Source of the DNA: Rotaria macrura
Taxonomy: Eukaryota > Rotifera > Eurotatoria > Philodinida > Philodinidae
Direction of reading: 5' to 3'
NCBI GenBank assembly: GCA_900239685.1
Contig: OENT01000685.1
Location: 1-64,000 of the forward strand
DNA: 64,000 bases
Part shown: in pieces, positions 36,607-49,205 of the stretch
Numbering within the stretch: the stretch's first letter is position 1
Layout: every line of letters begins with the position of its first letter
Program-made: the position numbers and the translations under genes
Notes under the pieces: model-generated
Databases searched by the model: none
What the model was told of the DNA's origin: nothing
The model's input: the letters and a program-made list of their open reading frames with translations, nothing else

Positions 36607-39600
36607 TTAAATGAACGATAGTAATCAATAGAATTTTTAAATATTTATCAACAAGAGTCATACTTAAGTATTATTAGAATACAATTTTACCAGCATTTCT
36701 AAATATATTATTGATGATATTTAGTTAAGATCAGTCGAAAAGTAGATAATGAATAACGTATCACTAGAAGAAAATTGGTTGTTTATTTAATAAAACTTTG
36801 TTCTTTTCCAAAAACTACGTAATCATCAATGTCGCGATTTAACTTTGATTTTGAAAAATAATTTCAATTAATTTTCTTTTCTTTTCTTTATAGATTATAT
36901 CATTTGAAATAAATCTTTTTCGACTTGCAATGTAAACTGATATTAACTGTTTATGATGATGACTTCAATCAGGGCAACAATTCTTTCAAGATATACAAAC
37001 CAAAATACTTTCATAACTCAAGTGGACGTAAGTAAACGAAAATATATTTCGAAAACTGAATTTCATAGGATCCACCTGCTAAATTATTGAGTACAATAAT
37101 ACAATTTATCCGAGTTGACTACATATAGATACTCTCGAGACTAGAGCTAAAGGATTAGAACTCATGTCCTATCGGTAAAGAATTGTGTGTTGCTTACTAA
37201 TGAAATTCATAGTGTAAGTACGATATTTAATAGAGAAAATTCTAGTTGAATACATACATATCTTTATCAAGATGTTCAGTTGATTGTCTGTTTCTGTGGT
37301 GTGAAGAGAGAATATTATATGTAAGGGGGGTGTAGTACCCTCGGTTTTTCGCTTTTGAAATTTGCATCTAAAAATAGGAAAAAACGTAAGCTATATTCAT
37401 CTTGGACTCCCTGCCCTCTGAGAGCATACTTATGCCCCTAGAAGTGTACTGTCATGATCCTAGTTTGTAGAAACCTTTCGAGGTGAATGAATCCGATCAA
37501 CCAGCTAAATCCAATCAGATTCCAGAAGATGGAGCTATGAATAGAGTCGAACCATGAGACCTATTCGATAATTGGGTACTAATTAGTTTGTAGTAACATT
37601 ATAAGAGGTGGATCGAAAACTCGAATGAAATACCTTATAATAGAATTTAATAGAATCGAACGCTATGGATTCAAAAGTTATTCTGCCTCCCGGAATCCGA
37701 TCATCCGAATGATTTTCTTGGGTATAAAATTTTTCTGAAAATCTCAGTTGCCAAATAAAAACTTGAAAACAAAACGAATTAGAAATTCAAGTGTAAACTA
37801 ATTCACTATTAGTATTTCCTATGATGTGAATTGCAATATCTATCGAATCTGAAAAAATTTTCAAACTAATCATGGACAATGTTGAACCACGATTGAACTA
37901 TCTACTGGCGTAAAATTCTAACAAAGCAACATGTACTTATTTTCGTTGATATTTTTCCCAAAATAGAATCTTATTAATACAGATTCTATTTTAATATACA
38001 TAACATTCAATCAATATGCTTCGAATCCGCTCTAGTCTCGGTAAGACCTAGGCTTTTAATAATTATATGCTGTTAGAAAGTTTTATATCGGTGAATATTA
38101 ATTCATCAAAACACGGTCAAATTATTACAATGTTGATTCCATGAAAATGAAGACGGGAGTAATTCTATTTCTTATGAAAAACGTGAAATTCACTCCGATT
38201 AGTAGGCGTTCAGTATATTAAATATAATATAACACGCATCATTCAAAGATTAATCATAATGGAACACGACATTGTTCTAAGTAAATGTTGTTTTTTCTAG
38301 AAAAGATACACGTCAATATAAGCCAAGTTAGTGCTCATGTGAGAACATAACATTAAATCAAACTAACATAATTATTATATGATCAATGTAGCTTGAGATT
38401 TTGCAAAACAATAGTAGAAGTACATCATATTCAGTATTGAGATAAAAAATGTGTTTTAATCTTAGCAGAACAATTTTTTTTACTTTTTTGATCTATTGAA
38501 ATTTGAATTTGAAATGTTCTTCAATTTTAAATGTTTGGTTAATTGTGATTGTCCAATGTTGTCGCTTTCCTACAGTCGATTCATTAATTCTTATCCATGT
38601 CAAAATAGATAACACGTGGGTATTTCTTTTACTAGCTATTGAGACGTACATGATAGAAAGACATGGTTTTCATTGTTACAAAGAGTATAGTCAGTACTGT
38701 CAATCCATAAGGTCATGAAGACACATAACTATTTTCTAGAGGGATTTCTGAGACATTTTTGGAATATCGATTAGTTGTTCCTCTAGATTAGTATATTCAT
38801 GATTTTAATCTATCCATCCTATCATTTAATGAACATTGAAATTTTCATCCAAGTTCGAGAAATTGAATTTCGTGTTGAAATTTTTCTCTGAGATATTTCT
38901 AGTTCTTCTTGGAGATATTCTATTTTCAAATGAAATCCCGTATGGTGAGTTGTGCATGGGATATAGCTACTTTTTCCAAGTTCAATGGTTTTTTAGGTGG
39001 AATATTCTTTAAAATATTTAGATCTCTTAACGTATATTTGTACTCCGGAATTTGTTCTTTCCAATGATGAAAACCGCGCCATTCTATCATGTCTCTGTCA
39101 GAACTTATTAAAAAAACGACAATAAAAATCTAAACTTTAGTCTTGAAAATGAGCATTGTATGTCGGTTTTCTTTTGATGAGCTACACCAAATTAATAGTA
39201 TCAACCTTTTACAATAACGGGCTTAAAATTCACTAAGTTCGATTCCAAAAACTTATCAACAATTTTTATGTGTACATTAAATCTCGCATTGTAAATTGTT
39301 TATAAGATGTTCAATAAAACTTTCATTGATTAATTTATATATGATCGTTCTCTTTACGATGAGGATCGTTCTTGTTCTTATATTTCAACATTCTTTCATC
39401 TCGATGAGATACTCTTCCTGTAATCTTATCTTCGTTGTTCACGTAGTAATAAACTAGAAACGCACGTTAACTTCTGATTATTCAAAACAACAACAAGACA
39501 TGACAAATTTCAAGGATACATTGCACAGAATAGTAAAAAAAAAAAGAAAAAGAAGTCAATTGAGAAAATATCGATTCAATAACTAGAATAATAGACGAAG

Positions 39601-39997
39601 TGACGACTATAATTTTCAATCGGAAATTTTCCATGAAATTTTTAAGAACTATTTTATTGTTTATTGTCATCATGTTCAATATTGAATTCATCAGATAAAG
39701 ATATCAAATATTTTTATGAATACTGTTTTTCTAATCGAATAAATAAATGAGAAAAAACAATGATCTAGAAAAATTTGTTCTGAAAATATTATTTTACGTT
39801 CTACGCTTATTTCTAATAAGACTTTCTCTTCAAAGCGCATCGTTTCTCGTATATGATTTAGATTTCGTATTCTAAATAATCTGTTATGTAATAGACTATT
39901 AATATTTGTTACTTCTAAAAAGAATTAGTATCACATGAAATTTTTCCATTGATAATTAAGTAATAGTATATCAATTTGATTTTCATTGCTTTAGATT

Positions 39998-40975
39998 ATG
40001 AATGAACGCAAATCTCAATTAGAAAATCTTCCTAATGAATTACTCAGTGATATATTTAAATATCTTGATGCCCGAGATTTATTTCGTGCATTTTATCAAC
40101 TTAATATTCGATGTAATCAATTAATTCAATCATTTCATCATCTACAACTTATTTTTCATATGAATTCATCAAATATTCTTAAAACAAACGATGATATCTA
40201 TTCATATTATGTTCATACATTAATTGTTAATCCATGGCTGAATTTTAATCTTCAACATTTTCCAAATGTACGTCGTCTACGATTAAATAATCCATTACCG
40301 AAAGTCGTCGAACAATTACAACCAAATGTCATGCCATATTTAGAATATCTATCCATATTCTATACATTTAATATGTATGAAATGGTTATATTACATGAAA
40401 ATATATTTTCTAATCGTTTTCTTAATTTAAAATTTTGTGAACTATACGAAAAACAAACATTAATAACAATACCCAATTGTACACAATCACCATCGATACG
40501 TACATTGAAAACAGAATTTATTGATTCAACTATATATAAAACAATTCTTCGTGCATGTCCAAATTTGAATTTGTTTCAATTTTGGATGCATTCATCACAT
40601 GAAATGTCACAAGATATTCCATTACATAATAATCTTAAACATATGATAATTGAACTACGAGGATTTAATTGGTTCTATGAAGATCATATAATAAGTGGCT
40701 TTTTAGAATGTGTACCAAATTTAGAACAACTTGAAATACATCGAAGAAAATATTCTCCAAATATTCGAGAATACATTGAAAACTATGATTGGTTTACATC
40801 GATAATTAATTTTTATTTACCGGTTTTACGAAAATTTCTATTCTATTTTCATTTATCAAAAGATGAAAAATTAATAGGAAATATTGACGAGAATATGCTT
40901 ATTCGTATTAAAAATAATTTTATAAATGTACATAAAGGTCGTTATCAAGCTCAACTTATTGTTGAAAGAGAATAA
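39998..40975 (+). CDS. F-box-like protein, cluster member 4
   Basis: Single exon, 325 aa. Residues 7-52 carry the F-box-like motif (LENLPNELLSDIFKYLDARD, then FRAFYQLNIRCNQLIQSFHHL), the best preserved in the cluster. The C-terminal part has FPNVRRLRLNNP, CPNLNLFQF, VPNLEQLEIHR and NYDWFTSII..LPVLRKFLFYFH, and ends with a basic FINVHKGRYQAQL tail. An acceptor (CATTGCTTTAG) lies 3 nt before the ATG. Presumed SCF substrate receptor. Confidence 0.86.
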   Translation: MNERKSQLENLPNELLSDIFKYLDARDLFRAFYQLNIRCNQLIQSFHHLQLIFHMNSSNILKTNDDIYSYYVHTLIVNPWLNFNLQHFPNVRRLRLNNPLPKVVEQLQPNVMPYLEYLSIFYTFNMYEMVILHENIFSNRFLNLKFCELYEKQTLITIPNCTQSPSIRTLKTEFIDSTIYKTILRACPNLNLFQFWMHSSHEMSQDIPLHNNLKHMIIELRGFNWFYEDHIISGFLECVPNLEQLEIHRRKYSPNIREYIENYDWFTSIINFYLPVLRKFLFYFHLSKDEKLIGNIDENMLIRIKNNFINVHKGRYQAQLIVERE

Positions 40976-41498
40976 ATTGTAAATAAATGTGAGAAATTTC
41001 CCGTTTGTCTTTTTGTGTCCTTTTGTTTCATTACAGAAAAAATTTAATAATAAATTCGACATATTTGTTTGTTGTAGATATTATGATTGCGTTAAATTTT
41101 CTCATGGAATTTTATCGACAATATTCAATTACTGTGTTTTTCTAATGTAGGGTAAATGCATTAAAATCTATAACTTCTATTTTCTCATTCAGGTACGAGA
41201 TGTAGACATGATTCGACTGTACTCAACGTTAGTTCTGTGTACTGCTGTATCTAGGATGGAATTTATTCTTTGTTTCATCTTACGGATAAAATGAATAGTT
41301 TACTCAAAAAATGAATATTTTCGCATAAATAGTAAAATATTGAATTTATATATACAATTTGAGACTAAACTTAAACTTCTTCTTACAATTAAAACACTTG
41401 ATATGATAGAAGATCAATGTCGTCAGAGAAAAGATGTTTGGAATGTAATGTTATTTTTAAGATTTGTTTTATTCGTAATTATGAAAATCTATAACTCA

Positions 41499-41824
41499 TA
41501 CGTGTGCAACAAATCTTGAATGGATTCGGGATCGGTGATATGTTTGGATTTGGGATTTGTTTTCAATCTAACATGAGTCAAACTTTGTAGTCGTGCTACA
41601 TTGAAACCAAATCCCAATATCAAATCCAAAGCCCACCCGAATCCCAAATCTATACCAAATCTAATCAATTTTATATCAATCTATAGCATCTGAGATTCCT
41701 TTCTCCGTTCTAGGAGTTTATCTTCAAATTTTTCATCAGATTTGGACAATTTGACAATAAACCGAAACCCAAATCCAAATCTATTTGCACTAAACCCTAA
41801 GGTCATGAATTTGTTGCACCCCTA
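41499..41824. mobile_element. hAT-like MITE, 326 bp
   Basis: The left end is TACGTGTGCAACAAATCTTG and the right end, read inward, TAGGGGTGCAACAAATTCAT. It is flanked by a perfect 8-bp duplication ATAACTCA (41491-41498 and 41825-41832). The interior is rich in AAATCC/GGATTT motifs in opposite orientations, usual in the subterminal zones of such elements. No coding capacity. Confidence 0.85.
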
Positions 41825-42389
41825 ATAACTCACGATAGACGGCCTAGTTTCAAACTTCGTACATACTTCGCCGTGACGGAATAGCGAGGGGTCTTTTATT
41901 AAGAATCACATGCGATAGAGAGATATTTTCGTACCTCTAAAATCATTAGATGTTGCAAGGGTGTCTTGTCAATATAAGCTTAGGTTAACTCAAAATTATC
42001 AAAAGAAAATATTTGTGATATTGCAAATAAAAACTAAGAACGATCTCGTCTTCCTCCACTGTCTTGATCAAATGAAGGTTCAACTAAATGATTCATCTGT
42101 AAACCTTTCCCACGAATGCAAATACGTAGTATTATCATCATGTCCAATGATTATTAGCTATTCATCAATTGAGACGTTTGATAAATCTTTTCTATTTGCA
42201 ATGAAACATGATGCAAATAAATATGAAATGAGATCTACTAATCGATGATTCTTAAAAACACACTTACGCAAGTAGTCAAACTTAGGAGTGCATCGGTGCA
42301 AAGTCGTACTACTGAATATCAAACCAATTCATTGGTGAATTGTAAAGGTCGTTCTACGAGATACTACTGATGGGACTACGAGGGGAGGG

Positions 42390-42727
42390 TAGGCATCGAA
42401 TGAGCCCGAACCCAAGTTGGCAGTTTGGACTGAACAGTTCGTGATTCGGGTTCGGATTCATTTTGAGTATGAGTTTGATTTAAGCTTCTTGCATTGAAAG
42501 ATGTGGTAATGAGCAAAATACTTCCAGGAGTAAGCACTCGTATCCGAATTTCTCGAGATTAGAACTATATAGATGTAAACAAAAGAAGCAAGACTTCTGA
42601 TTAGTTCATGTTAACTGTGCTGGATTCTTATTGAATCTTCCACAATAGTTCCACTCAAGATCGAACCTGAACTGAGCACCGAACCCAAATCCGACAAACC
42701 CAAAGGTTCGGGTTCGCTGCATGCCTA
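42390..42727. mobile_element. hAT-like MITE, 338 bp, older copy
   Basis: The left end TAGGCATCGAATGAGCCCG and the right end, read inward, TAGGCATGCAGCGAACCCG are inverted repeats rich in CGAACCC. Flanks GGGGAGGG and GAAGAGGG match at 6 of 8 positions, fitting an eroded target duplication. No transposase. Confidence 0.7.
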
Positions 42728-43716
42728 GAAGAGGGATACTCAGTCCATCAATGAACATTAGAACTGGTGCATCTCTAGTGGGATCACGTTCACATAAAAA
42801 ACTAATCAAGTATCTGACACAGAAAATTATGAGATTCATATAAATACCTACTATTTAGAAAAGTTTCAAACAGGTTGGAATACGGAAGGTTGGCAAGCCA
42901 ATATCATTTTCAAATTTAAAGTCATGCCATTTTTCTTACAGATATGAATATGAATATCTTGTTGTGTTAGTGTAATCTTATCTATTTTCAAATCATCACA
43001 ACTCCAGTAAAAGAGAAAACTGTGAGTAAAATAATAGTAGGAAAATATTTCGTATGATTTGAACACGTAGATCTTTTTCATCCTAATTTAGAAATATTTC
43101 ATGAATGTACTGAGAAATGTTTCGTTAAATAAGCATTAAGTATGAATTCATGACTAGTACTTCTTATATGAGTACATATATTCACATGCATAATGTAGGT
43201 GGATTATCTAGAGTTGTTGTCTATTCTTAGTCGAGTAGTTTCAAATTGTTGTAAGCATGTGATTTTCGCATGTATCATGATGTATTTTGTCAGTGTAATT
43301 TAATATTTAGAATTTATTAACGAATGTCATCCTATATGCACTAGAAATCCTTATCAAATATGAGAAACGTAGAAATAAAGTTTCTCCAGTCATATAGCCG
43401 CAATGTATGCTTGGACATTGAACGAATACAAAATGTTTTCAAATCCTTTCTTCATATTTTTCATCGATAACAAGAATTCGAATATTACGATTAATCTTCG
43501 ATTACGTATCTGGGAATCGGATATGATTTGATATTACAAGACAATGAACAAGCTTTACTTGTCAATGTCTCTTATGACTTTTTTTCTTTGTGAAAAACTT
43601 GAAAGTAACAAAAAAAAATGAAATTCTAGACATCATTCATGGTACATCTCTGATGTTTTCCAATAATGTAAATTCTAATTTAAATATTTCAACTTGTTTT
43701 TAGATTATTCATACAT

Positions 43717-44673
43717 ATGACTAATCATGTATTACTATTGGAATGTTTACCGAATGAAATAATCATTGAATTATTTAAATATCTCAAAGTTCAAGATATT
43801 TTTCAAGCTTTTTATAATCATAATTCTCGTTTTAATCATTTAATTCAATCTCTTAAACATCTAACATATTCAACAAATAGCAATAATCATTCTCAATTAT
43901 CATATCCATTTATATGTACATTAATTATCAATACAGAAATTAAACATGAACTAAATTGTTTTACTAATACACGTCGTATTATTTTGGATTATGTTACAGA
44001 TGACTTAATATCACAATTCAATAAACAAACGCTGCCTAATTTAGAATATATTTCAATATTACATAAAGTAAGTCCATTCTATATGCCAGGCTTACGTATA
44101 AAAATTTTTTCAAATACATTTCCAAATTTAAAATATTGTTATTTTTCACGAATGAAACCACCATCGACAATTCGTGAATGGACACAAACACCATCGTTAC
44201 GCGTTTTAAAATTAAACGATATTAATTCATCTGTCTATACGTCTATTCTTTTAGCATGTCCAAATTTATACTATCTTAAATTTAAATTGTCAATTGTATC
44301 GAAAATACAATCGAATATTGTTTTACATGCCTGTCTTAGAAGATTAATAATAAATATGAATTATGATGAATGGCCATGGAATGACAGCATGTTAGAAGAT
44401 TACTTTTCATGTGTACCTAATCTCGAACAGTTGAAAATAATTCGATCAATATCACTACAACCAAACACAATATATTATTTTCAATCCTATGATTGGTTGT
44501 TATCAATAATTGCCGAGCATTTGTTGTTGCTCGATCAATTTAGATTTCATTTATGTGTTAAAAGACCGAGTGCTTTAATTGAGTATGATTTTCATGATAT
44601 TTGTCATCGTTTAAAGAACAAGTTCGATAATGTTTATAAAAGTCGATATCAAAGTCGACTGGTGGTTTTTTGA
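43717..44673 (+). CDS. F-box-like protein, cluster member 5
   Basis: Single exon, 318 aa. The F-box-like motif is near residues 7-50 (LECLPNEIIIELFKYLKVQD, then FYNHNSRFNHLIQSLKHL). The C-terminal part shares FTNTRRIILDY, CPNLYYLKFKL, VPNLEQLKIIR, SYDWLLSII and FDNVYKSRYQSRL with the other members. The acceptor TTGTTTTTAG is 14 nt before the ATG. Same orientation as all other cluster members. Presumed SCF substrate receptor. Confidence 0.85.
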   Translation: MTNHVLLLECLPNEIIIELFKYLKVQDIFQAFYNHNSRFNHLIQSLKHLTYSTNSNNHSQLSYPFICTLIINTEIKHELNCFTNTRRIILDYVTDDLISQFNKQTLPNLEYISILHKVSPFYMPGLRIKIFSNTFPNLKYCYFSRMKPPSTIREWTQTPSLRVLKLNDINSSVYTSILLACPNLYYLKFKLSIVSKIQSNIVLHACLRRLIINMNYDEWPWNDSMLEDYFSCVPNLEQLKIIRSISLQPNTIYYFQSYDWLLSIIAEHLLLLDQFRFHLCVKRPSALIEYDFHDICHRLKNKFDNVYKSRYQSRLVVF

Positions 44674-45700
44674 AAATACTTTTTTTAGTAGTATATTTTT
44701 CTACATGTAATATTATTTTCTTATTTACAACTTCTTTCAAATAAATCAATATTTACAGTAAACATATCAGAAAAGAGCTATTAACACAATCTCTGCGGGA
44801 TTTAAATGTAGAATACAATTTACATAGTGTTTTTAATCGCCTGAAAAATTCCTTATTTTCTTAAATGTATATTCAGGTTTACATTTCAGTATTGTTCCTT
44901 GATTCAAGGTGTTAAACTTCAAAAACGAAATAATCAATATTTTCACTAGGCTCTAGTTACAGATGACTTCTGATAATACGTTAAAATCGATTGTGACATT
45001 CTCGAAATCTTGCCTCTCAAGATCTGCGCTGATTTATGAATCAATTAGATACTAATCAACGAATTCATAAAAATGCTTGTGATGGGATAGGATCCTGTCT
45101 GCAATAGTCTATGGAGAGAGAAGCGTCCAAAATTTCCATTCTAATCTTTTCTTTCAGATCATGCTTCAGCTTCACAAAAACATGATTAGTTAATATTTCT
45201 AGTCATATCTTTAGAAATCAATGTTCCATCAAATCATGACTCATGCTCACGATTGTTATTTCTAAAGTATGATATCTTGCATAATAAATGTGACAACTGT
45301 TTATTCTTCAGATTACACTATTGAATCTCAGTGAGAAACTATGTTGACTCTTTTAAATAGAATTTTATTTTAATGAATAGTTTTCTTTCAATATTCTTTT
45401 CAGAAACTTCAATTGAAAAACATAGTAAAATAAATACGTTTTTGTTTCAAAAGAATACTGATAACTATTAACTTCTCTTTGGAACAATGTACGACTTGGT
45501 GTACAATATATGTATGTTATATATATATATAGAGAGAGAGAAATTCTTGCAATGACTGGTGCCCTCTATGATACGTCTCTTTCAGTGATAGACTGTTTTG
45601 CACCATTAGTAGGCGACCGCTTCATGTATGTAGTACTACACGTATACACACTGTGATTTTTCACATCCTAAATCTAGGATAGAAATTTTTGGAAAAATTC
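44674..45700. other. Spacer
   Basis: Nothing recognised apart from a TATATA/AGAGAG microsatellite at about 45518-45540. Confidence 0.5.
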
Positions 45701-45720
45701 ATTCAATTTCCTTTATTCAG

Positions 45721-46317
45721 ATGTCTCAACTTCTTCGCCGTATCATATCATCTCCCATTCAATCGATACGTTCATTTCATTCATTCGATGATATTTCACC
45801 GGGAAAATATATATCAACTCGTCTTCAAAATGGTGTCGGTTCTCGATATGTATGTCAACTACAACGATTAACTATACAAGTATGTAAAGAATTTGTAACA
45901 TCATTTGGTACACGAGAATGGATTGCCAATGATCTGTCGAAGTTTGCTCGTCAACATCCATATGTTGTTATTTATGTTCAACCACGACGTCATCGAGCGC
46001 CTAATTTAATTGGAGAATATTTAAGTGGTGATCGTCAATGGATACCACTTTCGAATTGTGAACGAGAACAAGTTAACTGGTGGATACATTCCTTATTAAC
46101 ACAACAAGGTGATCCACAATTGAGATTGTTAAAACAAATGCATACGGATACACCATCCGTACAAGGTATATGGACACCATTTACCAATAAAGCCATTGAT
46201 AGAATAACACGAACATATCCAGATAAAGATCTCATCGACATGGAATATCCACAAATGACAGCAACACAACAAATACAAGAACTATTTGAAAAAGAAAAAA
46301 CATCTAAACCTATGTAG
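45721..46317 (+). CDS. MRPL43: Mitochondrial ribosomal protein mL43
   Basis: Component of the mitochondrial large ribosomal subunit, nuclear-encoded and imported. Single exon, 198 aa. The basic, Ser/Arg-rich N-terminus (MSQLLRRIISSPIQSIRSF) fits a targeting sequence. The L51/S25/CI-B8 thioredoxin-like domain follows: GVGSRYVCQLQRLTIQVCKE, RQHPYVVIYVQPRRHRAPNL, then HTDTPSVQGIWTPFTN, a strong mL43 signature. Length agrees with animal orthologues. The start is fixed by a splice acceptor (CCTTTATTCAG) ending directly before the ATG. FICD starts 250 bp downstream on the same strand. Confidence 0.95.
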   Translation: MSQLLRRIISSPIQSIRSFHSFDDISPGKYISTRLQNGVGSRYVCQLQRLTIQVCKEFVTSFGTREWIANDLSKFARQHPYVVIYVQPRRHRAPNLIGEYLSGDRQWIPLSNCEREQVNWWIHSLLTQQGDPQLRLLKQMHTDTPSVQGIWTPFTNKAIDRITRTYPDKDLIDMEYPQMTATQQIQELFEKEKTSKPM

Positions 46318-46566
46318 TATTCTGTTTTTGTTTTTAAAGATTTGTTATTAAAATTAGGAAATCGATTTAGATTATTAACACAAACAGCAGCATATGATAC
46401 TTAAAATTTGATAACTACTGAAAGAAAGTAGATTTCTTAAATGATGAATACTTGTTTTTTTCTAGATCTATGAAACTAACGAAAGAAAATAGTTTTCATA
46501 TGATCGATGAATTTTCCTAAGTTCATATTCCACATATGATGTTTTCCGCAAGCAATTCAGCAATAA

Positions 46567-49205
46567 ATGCCATTAGTTTATCGTATAGTCCATTATCCTA
46601 TTTTTCATCGCTTTATCGAACGATGGCGTTCAATCGATTTTCATCAATCGTTAACGACTTTGTGTCTTTTTATTCTTCTCTCATTTTTCTCGTCTATTGT
46701 TATTAATATTGTAATACCAATTTTATTCACTAAAACCTCTCCGAAATCAATTACATCATCATCATCATCTTCTCTTAGTTTATTTACGTCCAGCCATATT
46801 TTCTTTCCACCTGATATATCATCCTTACAATGTACTTCGCAACAAAATCATGAATTACAAGCGCATCATTCAAACGAGCAATCTTCTAATACGAATCGAA
46901 AATATACAAAAGATCAATCGAAACAAAAAAATCTTTCAAGTGGTAAAAGATCTTGTTCGGCGAGATGTTCATCTGCTATTTGAAAAACTGAACTATACCA
47001 TTTGATAGAACAAATGATGATGCACGCATGAAATACTCTCTAAGACTATTCCAATAGAATTTCAGTTAATCTAAATACTATTTTTCAAATCAGCGTTAGT
47101 ACAATGTATTCAACAATTAATACTTCAGTATCATGCAATTTCATAGAATCTCGGTATTGAAGTGTATTAATTTGCTTAAGTAGTAAAAATGTGGCACGTT
47201 TATCTTTCACACAAAGCGATGTAAGACTTGATCATATAATGCGACAATTCTTTGATCAACTTTTTCATAAAATGTAGTCTTTCTTTCGAACTGATTACAA
47301 ATTTGACATTTATCCTTTTAATAACTTTGGTTTTGGCATCGAATTTCCTAATCGAGAAATTTTAGCTGAAAGATGTTAACTGACATAGTCGTTGTTTTTC
47401 TTCAAACTACCAGTATAAGCATGCTATTTAACGAAGAAATTTTTCAAAAAATCACTGGTTTTTTAAACTACACTAAATAAAAAAAGATCTCTTTACGTAA
47501 CAACGTTACGGTACATAAAAATGCTTTCCGGAAGTTAGGAAATTCAACCAAAAGCATTCATGTTTATATCATCTATAGAGCAGGATAACTATGATGTTTA
47601 AACGATTTTTTAGTTTGTGAAATAATTTTGAAAGAAAGCGTTACGTTTAGATAAGCCTATGCCGATTTAGTTTTAATTTACTTCAATTCAGTCATTATAG
47701 TCATAGATCGCATTGATAGGGCTACTAAGGAAAAACCTTTTGTGAGTTATAGATATGTCAAATCAATACAGGCAAGGTACGCATATCTGCTGAAAAATAG
47801 AAACTTTTAGAATGATTTAGTTTTTACCACCTTCATATGCACTTCTAACATTTTCTAGTCTGTCATATTTTGTTTTCCAATCTAAAAACAATTTACATAG
47901 CCTTGATGTGGCTCATCATTTTTTGAATACATTTAAACGCGATGGAAAGAAGATTTCATTTTTATGAATATCATCGAATATCTGTTAACATTGCGTATGA
48001 ACCAATATAGATAACTTCTCAAATGCAAGATGATCGTTTCATTCGATCAGATTCGCTGCTATATATAAGCTCTATCTGTTTTTAAAATAGATCTTCGACA
48101 AGAAGCTGAAACAGCACTTCATTTAGCACTTCGATTAATAGCCGAGAATAAATTTGAAAAAGCACGTAAAGTGTTTGAACATGCCTTAACACTTGATCCT
48201 TATAATTCTGAACTTCTTGTTGAATACGGACAATTTATTGAATATCACCATAATGACTTAATACGTGCAGAAAATTTATATACACGTGCACTTGTTAAAC
48301 AGCCGACAAATCTTCGAGCATTAGAATTAAAAAAGCGTACATTACCATTGGTTGAAGAAATCGATCAAAAACATTTTATGTTTATTGATAATCTTCTTCA
48401 AGAACTCTATCGTATACCGGATACAAATCCTTATTTACGTCGTGCTAAACGTGATGCATACTATTTACATATATATCATTCGAATGCTATCGAAGGTAAT
48501 ACATTAAATCTTCGTGAAACACGACATATTGTTGAAACACGGATGGCTATCGGAGGAAAATCTCTTATTGAACAACAAGAAGTACTTGGTCTTGATTTAG
48601 CTTTACAATATGTTAATTGTACATTAGTCAATCGTCTTGGTTCCATAACACGTGAAGATATATTTCAAATTCACCGGCGTGTTCTAGGTTTTGTTGATCC
48701 TGTTGTAGCTGGCCAATTACGTAAACATCAAGTTTATGTTGGTTCATTTGTTCCACCATCAGCTGATGACGTACCAAGTTATCTTGATGATTTTCTTGTT
48801 TGGCTTAATTCCTTAGAAGATACTCGTGATCTACATGCGATTGAATTAGCTGCTATAGCACATTATAAATTCGTTTATATACATCCATTTATTGATGGTA
48901 ACGGTCGAACAGGACGTTTATTAATGAATTTAATTTTAATGAGATCTGGTTTTCCACCAGTGATTATAAAGAAATCTGATCGTCTATCATATTATTCATA
49001 CTTAGATCAAGCTAATGATGGCGATGTTCGACCATTAATACGATTCATAGCCAAATGTATGGAAAGAACTCTAACAGAATTCATTCATCAATCACAACCA
49101 ACAAGAAGTACTGGACAAGAATTAAGTTTAGCTGATGATGATGATAATAGTGATGAAAACGACGATGGAAGAAATTTAATTGAAGAACGTATTATTGTCG
49201 TGTAG
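46567..49205 (+). CDS. FICD: FICD-type protein adenylyltransferase
   Basis: Type II ER-membrane Fic enzyme; its animal orthologues AMPylate and de-AMPylate the chaperone BiP. Two exons, 46567-46942 and 48091-49205, joined in phase 1 by a 1,148-nt intron, give 496 aa. Exon 1 supplies a membrane span (about 29-53) and a Ser-rich linker. Exon 2 starts with two TPR repeats (residues about 127-200: EKARKVFEHALTLDPYNSEL). The inhibitory helix SNAIEGN follows (Glu near 260), then the Fic motif HPFIDGNGRTGR (catalytic His near 390). The acidic C-terminal tail is not a KDEL. Exon 2 is certain. Assigning the 46567 frame as exon 1 is inference from phase fit, a GTAAAA donor and matching topology. An acceptor-like CAATTCAG lies 6 nt before the ATG. 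Confidence 0.9.

Larger units (their letters stand above)
34016..39990. other. Gene-poor spacer
   Basis: It holds a promoter-like TATAAAAGG at 35461, a TA-flanked MITE at 35681-36163 and an F-box remnant at 36505-36606. A G-rich/C-rich patch lies near 37325-37440 with no clear ends. No intact gene recognised. Confidence 0.5.
40976..43690. other. Spacer with two hAT-like MITEs
   Basis: No gene seen. Elements at 41499-41824 and 42390-42727 account for the more GC-rich parts; open frames here on either strand are partly inside them. Confidence 0.55.

Noticed and set aside
42606-42839. Minus-strand frame with RTFGFVGFGFG
   Set aside because: It lies mostly within the MITE at 42390-42727 and reads its CGAACCC-type repeats.
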